Of a stretch of 64,000 nucleotides of DNA, positions 9,744 through 23,465 are shown one piece after another. The notes under the pieces were generated by a model that saw only the letters and a program-made list of their open reading frames with translations, did not search any database and had not been told where the DNA came from. The DNA comes from Homalodisca vitripennis (taxonomy: Eukaryota > Arthropoda > Insecta > Hemiptera > Cicadellidae). Both the position numbers and the translations under genes were made by a program. Within the stretch, counting starts at the first letter, position 1, and each line of letters starts with the position of its first letter. The DNA lies in NCBI RefSeq assembly GCF_021130785.1, contig NC_060212.1, positions 149,354,001-149,418,000 of the forward strand, read 5' to 3'.

Positions 9744-12595
9744 CAGGGTACTTGTACAGGATTATACCGTTATATTGTAATTTCACCAGTTCACGCAAGG
9801 TCATTGCTCCTTTATATAAAACTGGGACCATAGGGCATATAAAACAATTTAAATGATTAAACTACATATAAATAAAAACTTTTGTAAAACATCCGTTCTT
9901 AATTAGCATGTACCCATTTATATAAATAATTCTGACTGTCTCAGCAATACTACACACTCACTATATATTTCCAAGAAAAGAATTAAAATACGTGTTGAAT
10001 TTCTTATTACACAGTACTGGTGTCATGGAATTAATTTGGAAATTAATTTCACTACCTCTGTAGAATATTTACACGCTCGTCCATGTTAATAGAACTTAAT
10101 AATTACTAGCTGTTACTCGCATGCTATTTCCTATTGGATCACAGGTACATTAATAGGAATATCCTTTTTCAATTGATTTGAATTTCTCTTTGAAGAGCGG
10201 AGTTTAAATCAAATGAAAGTGATATTTCTCTTTGGAAAGTATAAGTTTAAGTATATTAAAAATTGTGTAAGCTATCATTCACACAAGCCATGGCAATATT
10301 GAATAAACCCGGAGTGGCCAAATTGTTAAGCTGTAATAATTGCCAGTCGTAGAACGCTTAAAAACCGATTTTGAGCTTTTTTTAATTCACCTCCTCATTA
10401 TTACACTACCCATTTAATGGTATCTATGTGTGATAGTTAACAACTGTATTGGACTAATCTCCTATAAAATGATTCACCAATATTTGGTGCACATGAATGA
10501 ATAATGAGTAACTCGCAAATTAAAATATATTTCAAGGAAAGAGAAAAGTAGATGATACTAAATTTATACAAAAGTCTTAGGAAAATAAATCTTAAAACGA
10601 ATAGTATTAAATTGAAATATACACTAAAACATGCCAATACATACATAATATATACATAAACCAATGGCCTTGACGGTGGAAAATTTACAATGAAACACAC
10701 CATACAGGAAAACATTCTTTTTTATATATCAAAATGAGTACCATCATATTTTAAAAGAAATGCTTCCTTTCCTTTGAAAATTCAAAACATCGTGATGGGT
10801 ATCACAATTCTAGCCACTTCTCCCTACACCGTATCCAAATTTTAGAAATTTGTTTATATTTTTAAGCTGCTATATATCATGTAGAATTACCTTACAAACA
10901 TGTGGAAGGCTAGTGGAAGGCTATAATTGTTTTAGCCAGAAAATAAATGTCCAAAACACCTTAGTGTATCTATTTCAAATTGCTCATATAAAAGTCCTAA
11001 GGTAAGTTGGAAAACATATATTACACTTTAGGTCTTCAAATCAATATTGACGAATCATTTGTAAGATGATACTGCAGAAGAAAATAGCCACGCTGATGTT
11101 GTAAAAGTAAAGATAAATTGGACAGAAAATGTGAACAATATGACTTTTCCGAACCGCTAAATTCAATATCGCCACGACTGTAAAGATCAGTTTGTGATGA
11201 GCTGGATGCCAAATAACGGGCCATTTCCTTGGATCCGAGATTTTTTCAGTCGTTTCACCTTTGGTATAAAAAGAAACGTCTTCTCCACAAATTCTCTCTC
11301 AAAAAATCATAATAGATTTAGGAATAAAATATTGTTCTGCAACAAAATATTATACAACACGAAATTTTCTAACTAAACTCAGGAAATACGTACAAATTTA
11401 ATATAGAATGGTCATTGAAACGAATTTCTTAAAATCCTTTTATTTGTAATATAAAATTATATATCATCACTAATAATACAAATTAGGAGTACACATAAAG
11501 GCTTTGCAGAAGTTGCATATACAATTTTGAGTCTATATATTTCCATTAGGCTGCACGTTTCAGGTATTAAACACAATTTCAGGTGTTAAACTTTCATATG
11601 ATAGTACTCAGTTAGCTTGCTATCAAAATGTCTCGTTACTTTTATTTTTACTGGTACGCTCAGCCAAATCCCATGGAGTAACTATTTTTTGATAAAATTT
11701 GATAACAGGCTCGCTTCAAGGACAGCGTTATGAGTAAAGATTTTATAATTCATTACAATTATATGTGTAATGTAATAAAGAATTAATTAAAATAATAGCA
11801 AGGTGTAAACTTATTATTCAGTCATAATTACTCATAAAATAATTATGTGAATATAATTTTAAAGTTGCAATAGATATTGTGAAGCGAAGTACCTTCCAGA
11901 TACTCTAGTAAATTATTGAGGCTAAAGTCCAAAAAAATAAAAAATTATTAAATTTTGAGAACGGACTTTGTATTAAACTATTTCAGTTGTAATGCTCGAG
12001 GGCTAGATAAGAACTAAAAGCCTTTGCTACAAAATTTCTCAGCTTTTCATATTTACTCATCACTACAAGATAGCTTAAAAGACATTCATAGCAATACCAT
12101 TCGTTATATAAATTACAATAATTAGTGTAATTTCTAGCATTTTACACCATTTATTTTAAATTATTATTTTTCTGGTTCCCTTTAATTAAACGTATTATTC
12201 AGGAAATAATCGGTACATGACTTTTGCACTTCGTAGCGTATATTATGGGAATCTGCATTATTTATGATCTCCTGATAAGATTAAGAGAGTGTATTAAAGG
12301 TTATTTAGTAGCAAATAATACTGGATTTATTTGTACACACTTAATGTAATTCATATCACACTCTATGTTAAATATACGTTCATTATTTAACATTACGTAG
12401 TTTAATATAGTTTTACAATGCAATGATCATCGTTTTTTATATTGAATATTTAATGAATCTACGTAGTTTTGCGGGTAACATACATTGAAAGTGTGTTTAA
12501 GATCACTTGTTTCAGACCAACACTGATAATGACTGACTAGTCAAAGTCATTAGTAAATTGTAATTTTAGGCTTGTTTAGTAAGCACTTGACCCTT
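9744..12595. other. AT-rich intergenic DNA
   Basis: Apart from a degenerate R2 terminus at 10104-10135 (tactagctgttactcgcatg), I see no supported feature. Open frames at 10437-10715 (minus), 11036-11224 (minus) and 11194-11376 (plus) are AT-driven, overlap on opposite strands and show no domain. Confidence 0.4.
10104..10135 (+). repeat. R2 terminus, degenerate copy
   Basis: tactagctgttactcgcatg resembles the R2 edge at 3112 (tactagcagttacccgcggc). Confidence 0.35.
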
Positions 12596-12602
12596 CATCA
12601 GA

Positions 12603-12995
12603 TTGCATCAGTGGCAAAATAAAACAGAAGAGGCCTCGGTGTTCAGTACCAGTACCACGAGTGGAGGAGTATTGGCAGTGGAGATTTTCGCAGTCAGGAC
12701 GAGTTTTCTCTGCAAAGCGTTTATTGGCCGGATATTGACACTCAACCCTCCTTCACCCCCCCCCCCGTACCACCCTTCATCCACCATCCTCTCCTTCCAA
12801 CACTTCTATCCTCGTGATGATCCAACACTTATCGAACCTGGTAGTAGATTACATTGTCCATACATACTATATGAAACCTTCAACCTCACGGTACTTGTTG
12901 GCCTTTCAGATTCCTTGGTCGCTATCAGATTTTTAATCTACCGTTTACGAACCTTCGGAAATAAACCATTGGTTTTGGGCAATATTTTAAACTGA
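12603..12995 (+). other. Unassigned 130-codon open frame
   Basis: The longest non-repetitive open frame in the window by length. Its middle encodes a proline/serine-rich stretch derived from a C-rich tract with a C11 run (12756-12766). Other frames on both strands are also open over much of it, which fits GC-rich non-coding DNA lacking stop-prone AT. It starts on a non-ATG codon, and I see no signal peptide, domain or flanking splice-site pattern. Most likely not a gene. Confidence 0.15.
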
Positions 12996-14990
12996 AAATT
13001 TTGTTTGAACATTTATTTAAGTCTCTATAACCATCGTTAAGAGAAATTTTAAGACAAAAAAAAGACATGAGGATAATAATATGAAGTATAGAGCATCACA
13101 AAAACTGTGTAATAAGCATTGCTTTTGATTTAGTCATTGAATTAATGAGCGCAACGATCATAGAGCTAGAGATCTATTGTTGTTTCTTTGTTGTGATACG
13201 AAGAAATCGGAAGATCAATTCAAGATTTATAAACTCTAAAATGTCTCAATATCCAGAAAAGTAATTGTGTTTATAAGATAAACATGTTTATATACTGGTC
13301 TATATATTAAAGTAAATTATATTTCTTCTCTGATCGTTCTAGTAGATTATGTTTGGAAATGTACAAGAGTATTCAAACCTATTTTTCGATCGTTGTGTTG
13401 TTCAACCCTTCCATATACTTGTTCCATAATAATAGTCATAATTTATAATGTAATAAGTAACGTAGACATATTTTATATTGTGCAGCTCACGTTGTAATTG
13501 ACTAATTTTAATACCTGAAATGAAAATTCTTTTCTACAACTAGTCTGTTGCAGTTTGAGTTATTATTTCCAAATGACTATATTAACGATGGGAAAATTAG
13601 TATTAACATAGTAAGTGGACGTAACAGTCACATGTTGAGATGAACTGCTGATTGAAATAGGATTTTAACTATATTTATGAACCATAAATTACTGTTATAG
13701 ATATATATTTTAACTAATATTATTCATAACGTTGTACAAAGTCCTGTAAACAGTTTATTTAATGAACTTTTGCCTATAATTGATACATTTGATTTTTAAA
13801 TAAATCATTAACATTTATTGCATTACTACTCCGTAATGTTCATTGCCTGCTATTCTGTTGAAGGGCTGTTTATGAAGTCATCAGCACTTTATAGTTAGTA
13901 CTTAACTTTGAGTTAAACATGTGCTGGTTACTACTGCTAACTGAAGCTTTATGTACTCTTTTGTCTTTAAGTACTTGTATCAGATTACTAATACAAAGTC
14001 TAAGTACAAGTGTAGCATTTTAAGTTTGATTGGGCTTTGTTTGCGTCTGTTTCATGTCAATGCTGGCTACATAATTAAGAAAATGAGTTCATAACAATAT
14101 TCATTTATTTCCGTAATGTTACTAGCAAAACAATAGTGTGGTATTATTTAATCTCATAATGGCTTTATTCCATTATTAGTGAAAAATATGCGATGAGAAT
14201 AGGAAATATAGGACTGCACCATAACACAGAGATTCAAACTATTACCAAACAAAAAAACAAACACTAAGTAAAATAATGTCAACTGCCCAACTAGTTTTCA
14301 TCTTGTTCAATTTTCACTTCAAAATTTCATTGTTTATGTTTTTTGTGGTTTAGAACATTTATTAACATAAAATTAGGTAAGAAAAGTAATATATCAACTT
14401 GATTGAAAAGCATTAGATCTTAATTAAGTATTATGTAGACTTTTTTACTTTATTTTAAATACTTTCGAATTATGACGTCCATTATTTAAGTGGAGAGAGG
14501 TACCAGAATTTCTAAAACTTTGGACGTTGGGAAGACTCCAAACTTTGCATCTATCCCTCTTTAAACTGAATCCAAAATCTTGCAGACCCCCAAAAAAATG
14601 ATAACGGACGTCTTCACTTTAAGATTAAGATAGTAATAGTAATTTGGAGAAATTTCCAGATCTGCAACATATTGTATCTCGTAGCACAAGGAAAGGCTCA
14701 AATATTCTTATCTCCGACAGGTCATTGCATAACTTCACCTCCATCTTACAATGGCTATAATTTTATCTATACAATCTATTATCTACTATTCCTATGACCT
14801 CTAAGCCCATTTACTCTAATAAGGTTATCAGTGGAAACCCCTACCTGATTAACAAGTTTTAACTAGCCATTATCGACTTCTTTAATAGCCATTTAGAGAA
14901 AACTAATCATCGCAGCCTTTCCCAACTTCATTACCTTACCATTAGAACTTGCAACATGGGCTTCATAGATAACCCCCTAAAAATAATATA
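12996..14990. other. AT-rich intergenic DNA
   Basis: No supported gene. Between about 14660 and 14980 the plus strand is notably C-rich relative to G, but no frame is open and no copy is visible elsewhere. Confidence 0.4.
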
Positions 14991-14999
14991 TATAATATT

Positions 15000-15575
15000 T
15001 TCACAAGTGTGTGATATGGTTGTGTTTTCTTTACATTATTAAAAATAAATGCAAACATTTTCTCAGGTTCGGTTTTCTTATAGTTTTAATTCTATGGCAA
15101 ATTGTTCACTACTATTTTCACAAGTGTGTGATATGTTTGTGTTTTTATATGATTAAAAATAAATGCAGACATTTTCTCACGTTCGGTTTTCTTATAGTTT
15201 TAATTATATGGCAAATTGTTCACTACTATTTTCACAGGTGTATGATATATTTGTGTTTTCTTTACATTATTAAAAATAAATGCAAACATTTTCTCACGTT
15301 TGGTTTTCTTATAATTTTAATTCTATGGCAAATTTTTCACTACTATTTTCACAAGTGTGTGATATGTTTGTGTTTTTTTACATGATTAAAAATAAATGCA
15401 GACATTTTCTTACGTTCGGTTTTCTTATAGTTTTAACTCTATGGCAAATTGTTCACTACTATTTTCACAAGTGTGTGATATGATTGTGTTTTTTATATGA
15501 TTAAAAATGAATGCAGACATTTTCTCACGTTCGGTTTTCTTATAGTTTTAATCTATGACAAATTGTTCACTACTT
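15000..15575 (+). repeat. Tandem array, ~116 bp unit, about 5 copies
   Basis: The string tcacaagtgtgtgatat (or a close variant) starts at 15001, 15118, 15232, 15349 and 15465, giving spacings of 117, 114, 117 and 116. Each unit also carries attaaaaataaatgca and ggttttcttatagttttaa. Because several unit lengths are multiples of three, a repetitive 124-codon frame (15011-15385) stays open. This is a consequence of the array, not a gene. The last copy is truncated at about 15575. Confidence 0.95.
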
Positions 15576-18500
15576 TACTTTTAATATGTTTTTATTGACA
15601 CAGTTTTATTTGCAGTTTAAATTATTATAAGACACAATTATTCAAAATAATTACATGATTGAAGTTAAATAAGAATAATATAGTAATAAATAACCGTGAG
15701 CAAATTGCCTGACTGAGAAAACCATTTTAGGTTTTCTAATTGAATAGTGTGTATTAATTAATAAATGAAAACCATTTTTCACGAAATAATGTAAACCAAC
15801 AGAATGGCGGGTTTATTTTTCATTATAACCTTGATTGTGTTCAACAGTATTACTGCTTACGACGCACGCAAATAGTTAGTAACAGATAATTGTTCAATCG
15901 TATTATTGTATGTTTCAAAACTATTTAAGTCCACTCTTGATATCCTGGAACATTACGATGTTTCAAAAAGCGTATAAGAAGAAAATATCTTGCATAACCT
16001 GATAATTCTCAATATCTACTCAATTTTCCTTCATATTAATTATTAGTAGCATAGACGCAATATGTTCTTTCGTGAATTAATATGAGGGCTACCTAGAGCC
16101 TAGATTTATAATATTTCCAAAAATACTAGTAAAATATTTGTTTGCTGTTACTTTTATTAAAATAAATATATTGATTTGCATTTGTGCTTTAAGTCTGCTT
16201 AAACGGAAAGTAAAAGTTTTGCTGAAACGTGAATGACCGCAATCTTAAACTATTATTGCACAAGGCTGGCTGACGAACAGACATGTATATTATGTTTGAT
16301 GTTACGGCATATCATGTGTTCAACATTTCCCTTTTATATATAAACAGAGCCGGATGTAGTAAAACGACCTAGACCATTACTCTACTCCATTATAACTATG
16401 TTAAAATTCAAACACTTTTCACTTTGATCTTAGAATTAGAGAATTATTTTTAACACGATATGATTAACACAAATCCAATCTACTTTTAGTCTGCTTTGAT
16501 ATTTTTAGATGTTTTAAGTGTGTAATGTTATGGTATTAAAACGGTAAAGTAAAAATGTAAAGACTTTTTCCTGAATAGTCCACAAAAAATGTCTGAGAAA
16601 ACTAAAAGGCGTTTGGAATTTTATTAATAACATATTTACATCTCATATTATTACACGGTTGCATTATAAATAAGGATGTAAAAGTGTTTGAAGTTTAATA
16701 TTGTTCAAACAGTAGAGTCAGGTCCTAAGTCTACAATCTCGTGTATGTACACAAACACAAACATATATAAAATATCAAATATTGTTGGTTTTGGCATCTA
16801 GCGCTCATTATTAGCAAACATGTGGCAAAACATTGCTTAAATTCTATTATGAGTGGACTGTAACAGGAATATTAAAATGAAATTTACCCAAAGCAAAATC
16901 CAACTAAATTGGTAACTAAATGGATGTAAAATGTTCCAAATACTGACTAAATAAGGGTTTATGCAAATGTGTTTTTTTAGACGAGGCGGAAAGAGATCCC
17001 CATGAAGGTAAAGTGTAATAAAGCATATATATGTCCAATAAAATGTCGTAATACTTTAGGGTAATTAAGTACAGAAAACGTAATCACGAAGTTAAATAAA
17101 ATTTAAAATAAAAATTCTCACATTATCTACATTGTCTTTGTTTATTGACGATTTGGTTTTAGTCCATATACGAGGTATTAAACAGGACCTTATTAAATGA
17201 ATTATTTCTAGTATACCTTAATGAACCTATAGCAACGCCTAGAGCCGATAAAAAAGGCCTATGTGACCGAATGTGTCCTATGTGGATAGTTTGTAAAAGC
17301 TGAGAGGGAAAGAAGCTATCTCCACTTGCATCCGAGTTTTATAAAGGCACTTTGTGTCTAAGTGGACTTGTTAGTGGCTGAGTAAGATGAATATTTAACC
17401 CAACTGGCCGGCTCCAACCCCACCCCCTACCCTTCCATTCATCCCTTATCTCCCGCGGGCTGAATACAAACACTCTTTCACCAAGTCACTTGAAGATCCT
17501 TCATTCTCGCATTAACCCCGCTCACCTGTCTAAAGGAGTTAATATACGATAAAATTTTAAAACTTTTCTAGAAGCTCTAAATTCAGTGGATAAGAATATT
17601 AGTACGTTTTAAGTATATCCACAAATATATATTTTAATCATAGAGTTGATACTTTTAAACATATATCAGTTAGTTTTCAATGTGTATGCGATCTTAACAT
17701 GCCAAAAACATTTTGTAGATTAATGTGGTTTTAAATATTATAGCGGTTACCCATAGGTTCGCTCGAATTATCCACCCCGATTTTTGTAAACCTACGTTCA
17801 CCCACGAAATAATATAATGTGATAGGCATAAAATATCTTGTTTAGTAGTATCCGTTTCAACTATTGATGGGAGTGAGGCAAAGTCCTAAGGTAGTTTTTA
17901 ATAACAGACTATTACATTATAGTACCTTTTATGCAACATAAATATATACCTGCGTGCAAAATATGTTGACATTTGGTTGAACATTTTCTTTATTTAAATA
18001 TAAGGTCTTATGGTCTACTTTTATAACTTAGTAAGATATAATATTTATTATGTTGACATTAAGTAAATACTCTGGATTAAAAAGTGTTAAGTGTTTATAA
18101 TCGGTTTTAACATGATTTTAATATAACCAAATTAGCTGCAATTTGATAGTATATTGTTCCATATTAGTTAAATAGTTTGAAAATAGAATCCGTATGGTGA
18201 TAAAATATTGTATCGCCTCTTAGTGTTTAGTTTGTTTTAAAAATTTAGATCTCCGCTTTTTCTTTACTCAGAAGGCCATACTTATAGTTTAATCAAAATA
18301 AAAAAATTATTGTTAAAAGTACCAATTTTTTTGTTTCTTTGGGCTGTCTTTGACTAATTACCTTTCACTTAAAAGGCAACTTAAAATTTTCTCTTGGAGG
18401 TTTTTCAAGCATCGATGACATTAGCAATGGAAATCGAATGCATCTAATTAGACACCACTCTTTATTCTAAATGAAATTATTTATTCACTTCATCGAATAT

Positions 18501-18695
18501 TTATTGTAATTATTAATATTTACTGAATAACACAAAGCTAGCATATTTTTAGTTTTACTAAAATAAAATAAATGCATATAATCAAACTAAAAAATTCATT
18601 ATTTTTAAAATAAATAGTTAGTAATTAATTTTTCTTATTCAATCATAACGAGATTAAATTGGGTTCCCTATTCTTTTAAACTATAGACACACTTC
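15576..18695. other. AT-rich intergenic DNA
   Basis: Mostly featureless. A GC-richer patch at 17400-17480 (accccaccccctacccttcc) has no gene signal. A degenerate R2 edge lies at 17741-17775. Confidence 0.4.
17741..17775 (+). repeat. R2 terminus, degenerate copy
   Basis: tagcggttacccataggttc followed by gctcg resembles the R2 edge at 3112. Confidence 0.3.
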
Positions 18696-18699
18696 AAGC

Positions 18700-18700
<1 letters not shown>

Positions 18701-18759
<59 letters not shown>
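18701..18759. repeat. T59 homopolymer
   Basis: Fifty-nine consecutive T. This could be the poly(A) tail of a minus-strand retrotransposed sequence, replication slippage or an assembly artefact. The DNA that a minus-strand insertion would bring lies to its right (18760 onward), but I see no recognisable retrocopy there. Confidence 0.9.
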
Positions 18760-18763
<4 letters not shown>

Positions 18764-21700
18764 ATCCTTACACGCTTTCTATAAATACAATTCAGAAATT
18801 GTTTACTTCCAGACTGTTACAATAACAGTAAGTCATAGCTGTATACTATCAAAACTTTAGAAATTATCTCATCTTTTATAAAAGCGAGTCAGTTGTTCCA
18901 TTCTACTCATGGGTTATCATACATAATGGTATTGAATAAGCTCTTCACCAACCACGCCGGTTTGAGCGTACAGAAGAGGCTTACACAAAGCGATGGAGGG
19001 AGCTCACTCACTTCGCTCGGCTTTATATCTCGTTTACAGCATATTTCCACCTCTCAGACCTTTATCTTCGCAAAGGTACACTTTGGGAGTTGAATTTTCT
19101 TTTATGGCTTTATTATATCACTTGCGAGAGAAGCTGCATAATAATGCCATCTGCATACAGGGATATCGCCTCCGTCTCGTAAAGGCTGCAGCTGAGTCTT
19201 CTTTTCTTTGTAGAATAAATGCTGTGTGCTTAACATTTACTTTGTGAAATTGAGAGTGCTTATAATATAAAAAGTAAAATAATGTTAAAGGTGAAGTCCT
19301 CTTAATTGGTACAGTACATTTTTTCATACTAGTGGAATATTTATTGTTAAACTAGTAAACCTAAGAGGTAACATGCAACGCAAATTTAAAATTCACAAAT
19401 CAGTAGCATGGATCTTCGGGGTTGGAGACACACTACTTTTCTGCAGAAGAATCCTTGTTTCAGTTTCATCATCAGGTGATTATTTTGTTTCAAATGAAGA
19501 CTTGAAGGACACAGCGCCTATAAAATTACAAGCGTAATGTTTCATTGCATTTGATGCAACGTTTTGAGCCCTCTTGTTCAAGGTTAATCAGTCATGAGAT
19601 TGTATAAATTAAAAATTTATATTGATTTATACTATACATAAAGGAATATTTAGAGTGTGAAAGAACAAAAATGCAAGTAATTCACACAAAAAGGTTTTAA
19701 ATAAAATATCTAAAATACTTTTTTTACTAGTGAAACAACAATACTAGTTCACACTGTGTACTTGGTAAAAGCATAACTCCAGGAAATCGAGATTCACTTA
19801 AATTTCTTTTTCGCCTTTTAACAATCATTTTTTGTATTCCATTACGGAAGAAGGGTAGTTTCATCTGTTAATTATATTAATTATAAGGTTGTACCGTTAA
19901 TTAGTTAGATTTTATATAATGTAAAACTTCACAACCTAGTCAGCTAGTACAATTTATTTTTTTTTTTATCCAATGTTCCGGAACTAAATTATCGGCGGAG
20001 TAACTACCTAATTGGCACGCGTATGAATATTTTATTCTAACCCTTTGTAGCAGCCCAACTACATGACCGTTCTGACCTCGCGCGCCTTGTCCGTAAGTAA
20101 AATGTATCTTTCCGTATTATTAAATTAGCCCTTTGATGCCAAACATATAAAAATGAATGTAACGTAAAGTAAAGTTGTAAATAGTAAAGTAACTTACCCT
20201 TGAAGATCTTTTATTTGCTTGATGGAAATAGATACAAGTTGTGGTGTCGTCCTTCTGACGAGCACGTTGTTGTAATAAGTTTTTGGTCTCATTCAATGGC
20301 TAATATCGTCGTGAATTTGTTTTAGGTGAGCTCACGTATCTCACGTATTATTTGAGTAGATGGCTACCAGTTTCACAACTTCTACTCCTCTTCTAGTAAT
20401 TACCGACTAGAAATAACCCTTCTTAGACTACAGCTTCAATGTCTCGTGCCAAGACGCCGACGCCCGGGTTGTGAGTCTACACATTGCGAAGGGAAGTGAA
20501 ATCTTAATGTTTTATAAAGTAAAACATCGTAGGTATAATTCCATAGAACATTGGATATTTTAGGACCACCTATCAGATATACATTTTTAGTTCTTGTACT
20601 CTAATTGGCAGCAACGTGGCAAGGCATACATTTAATTTACCAACTAAAAGTGGTGCTTGTAAGTTTCATTGATTAAATTGAACTTATAAGTAAACTTTGC
20701 AATTCGAGTATTTATTACTACGACCTCAGAAGTCACCACCCCCATGTGTTATCGTAATTCGGTACAAGGTTCTTTAGTTACAATAAATTAATATAATAAA
20801 TATGTAAGGAATGTGTTAAGGACAACTTCATATTATTTTCAAAACGCTTTATAACTAATCTGAAACTGCGTAGGCTAAATCGAGATCCTAATGACTTTCG
20901 TTTAGTAATAAGAAATATTATAGTCATGTCAAATTAGTCAGATTTAATTCACTTTATGATATTTAATTATTCATTATTAAGTTCTAATATTTTACATCTA
21001 AGTATAAATGTGTAAAATTTCGGATCTTTATAGTTTTAGAGGTTATGCGTTATAGATAAGTAACAAATTAATTTCCTTGTTGATACAATATTTTAATTGA
21101 AAACAGGTGTTAATTACACAAAATCGTAAAATATAGAATTTTAATCTTTAAGAAAATCCTTTACGTGAATAAGTTAAATTAAACGCCCATCCAATATTGA
21201 CGTAACTGTTAATTTTTACCTATTAGAAAATAGTATGTCATTCAAACTGTCATTAAATATCCAATAATTGTTTTTTAAACATTTTATTAATACCTATTTT
21301 TAGGATGTGTATTTTTCAATGTTTTAAATGTCCCTATATTCAAACGGAAAGTTATATATTAATTAAAGATTTTGGTAATGTTCCATTAATAAGAGAATTA
21401 ATAAAAGAATCAGTGCCAAGATTCAATCTATTTGCAGAGGTTTTGCAAAGGTTTTGCAGAGTAATTAAAAAATAGACACATGGACCTACGACAAAAATAA
21501 AACGTTTTTTCAGGTGCTGTGTCTACTATACTTTCCTGAATTTATGCCATCCTTAATCGCAAATCACTTTAAATATTATTATTATTATTTTACGTTTAAT
21601 AATTTTATTATATTTAATACTATTATTACCTTATTGTTTATTAGTTTTATTATATTACATTTATAAAATCTATACATCTGAATATGGTAATTTCTGAATG

Positions 21701-22395
21701 ATTTAACTAAATGTGTCTTGTAAGTTATGCCAACAATTTACACACACAAAATCAGAAATACCATTTTTTATGTTTGGTCTATACAAGACATATTGAAAAC
21801 AGCCTAGAAAACTTTACTAAAGTATTAATTACTTGTTAAAATTTAAAACTCTCTGCATAACACATTATAGGTCAGAACTTTCAAAAAATTGAAACTGAAT
21901 GTTTATTGGTTTCTATTCAAGTATAATTATGAGGAAAATAGGTCAAAGAAAAAAATTCCTTATGAAGGTGATTGTAATTTAAAAATATTATATCTCAGTT
22001 TGTATGGGCGGATGGGGAAACGTTTGCCTTAATAATTCAAAGCTTTATTAATCAAATATTTAAAAACAACCACCATTAGTGGGAGTGAGAGTTTGGGGTT
22101 GGGGAGGAAATTAAAATGTGGAATGACGTTAGAAGGATCTTAAGGCTACTGTAATATTAGTTGATTTTTTATGGCCCAAACTGTTGAAGGATAACGAGAC
22201 CATAAATGAGAAAGGGTTGAAAATATATTTGAAGATAACGGGCCTACGAGAATATCCGTAAGGTTGTTTACTTAGATACCCCACTAAACAAAATAAATAT
22301 CAAGTAAACAACTTATTAAAATTTCTTGAAGATTGAACATATATTAATTTTTATTACAACCATTAATTAAATAAAACTAATTTCAACCGATACTC
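18760..22395. other. AT-rich intergenic DNA
   Basis: Frames at 18893-19093, 18993-19247 and 19118-19327 overlap one another on both strands in a slightly GC-richer patch (18940-19210). None has a domain. A small direct repeat (gaggttttgca / aaggttttgcag) lies at 21436-21460. Nothing else is supported. Confidence 0.35.
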
Positions 22396-22400
22396 GTAAC

Positions 22401-22511
22401 TTTTTATTCTGTGAAAAATTTCAATAGCAAGACTATCTCGTCAAATATATTACACACTGTTTTATGTGTCCATCGAAGATAGCCTTGCTATCGAAATACC
22501 TTACAAAATAA
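22401..22511. mobile_element. Short foldback (MITE-like) element
   Basis: Two ~40 bp arms, 22401-22440 and 22472-22511, are imperfectly complementary. The core is tcaatagcaagactatctcg against the reverse complement of cgaagatagccttgctatcg. A ~31 bp loop separates them. It could form a long hairpin and has no coding capacity. Confidence 0.65.
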
Positions 22512-22635
22512 AAAAATATAAATATTGCTTGTTGTGATTTTTCAGTATAGTGAGTGATAAAAATATTAAAATTTACCTAAGCATGTATATCATGTCAAAA
22601 GGGATTATTTCTCTTTAAGCAAATCTCACTATATA

Positions 22636-23459
22636 CAGGGTGAGTCTGACCACCCGTGCAGTATTTACAGCTGTCTTAATAACTAACTTCCACACTTTTT
22701 CTATCTCTTTTCTCCATAATTTGGCCTCTCCGAATCAGTTAAAATTATTTTCAATTTTAAAAAAATGCCCCTAAAGGGCCCAATTTTGGGGGGTATGGGT
22801 GTTTTTGGGGAATTTTCAAATGTAAACATGGGTCGTGTGATACATCAATTTAAAGGTCTAATTACACCGAACATTTTGGCGCAAACAAAAGTTAATTATC
22901 TTTAACCGTATGTACAGGGTGTACCAAAACGTTTTGAAATAGGACTTTAAAATAAAGTACCGTGTTACCCTATCTACAATACGGAACAGTTCCAGATTTT
23001 TTCCTAACTTTTTATTGACCTATTTTTCAGTGAAATATGTGGTACGGTCATTTTTCAATGGATTTTCTAAATTTCAAAAATATTCAAAATTTAAGAATAC
23101 AAAAAATCCTAACACTCAAAATTTAAATAGCAACATATAATAAATTTTATATCAAATAAAAGGTCTTTTTAAAACAAACATTTTTTGTATTTAACTTTTT
23201 TTCCTACCTCTTACTGTTTCAAAATGGCAGCCGAAAAACTGAATTACGTATGTCTGTTTACGACCCATGTTTACATTTGAAAATTCCCCAAAAAACACAC
23301 CCCACTCCCCATATTGGGCCCTTTAGGGGTAATTTTCAAAATTGAAAATAATTTTAACGGATTCGGAGAGGCCAAATATGGAGAAAAGAGATATAAAAAG
23401 TGTGGAAGTCAGTTATTAAGACAGCTGTAAATACTGCACGGGTGGTCAGACTCACCCTG
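22636..23459. mobile_element. MITE-like element with ~200 bp terminal inverted repeats
   Basis: Left arm 22636-22835 and right arm 23261-23459 are long inverted repeats. Both ends read cagggtgagtctgaccaccc inward, both carry gtgcagtatttacagctgtc, and both reach the 'catgggtcg' / 'cgacccatg' border. Both ends are flanked by TATATA, consistent with a TA or TATA target duplication. The interior (22836-23260) encodes no transposase. At about 22912 it contains a second end-like string (tgtacagggtgtaccaaaac), which suggests a nested or fused element. The 69-codon frame at 23354-23563 lies across the right arm and is spurious. Confidence 0.9.
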
Positions 23460-23465
23460 TATATA

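Noticed and set aside
12603..12995. 130-codon gene
   Set aside because: Open frames occur on both strands over a C-rich tract, no domain is seen, and there is no coherent start or splice structure.
14660..14980. Mitochondrial insertion (strand-skewed, C-rich text)
   Set aside because: No open frame or recognisable mitochondrial gene segment was found; the skew alone is not enough.
15011..15483. Repetitive 124- and 67-codon frames with 'KNKCKHF' repeats
   Set aside because: They follow from a tandem array with unit lengths divisible by three. Two frames overlap and the composition is AT-driven.
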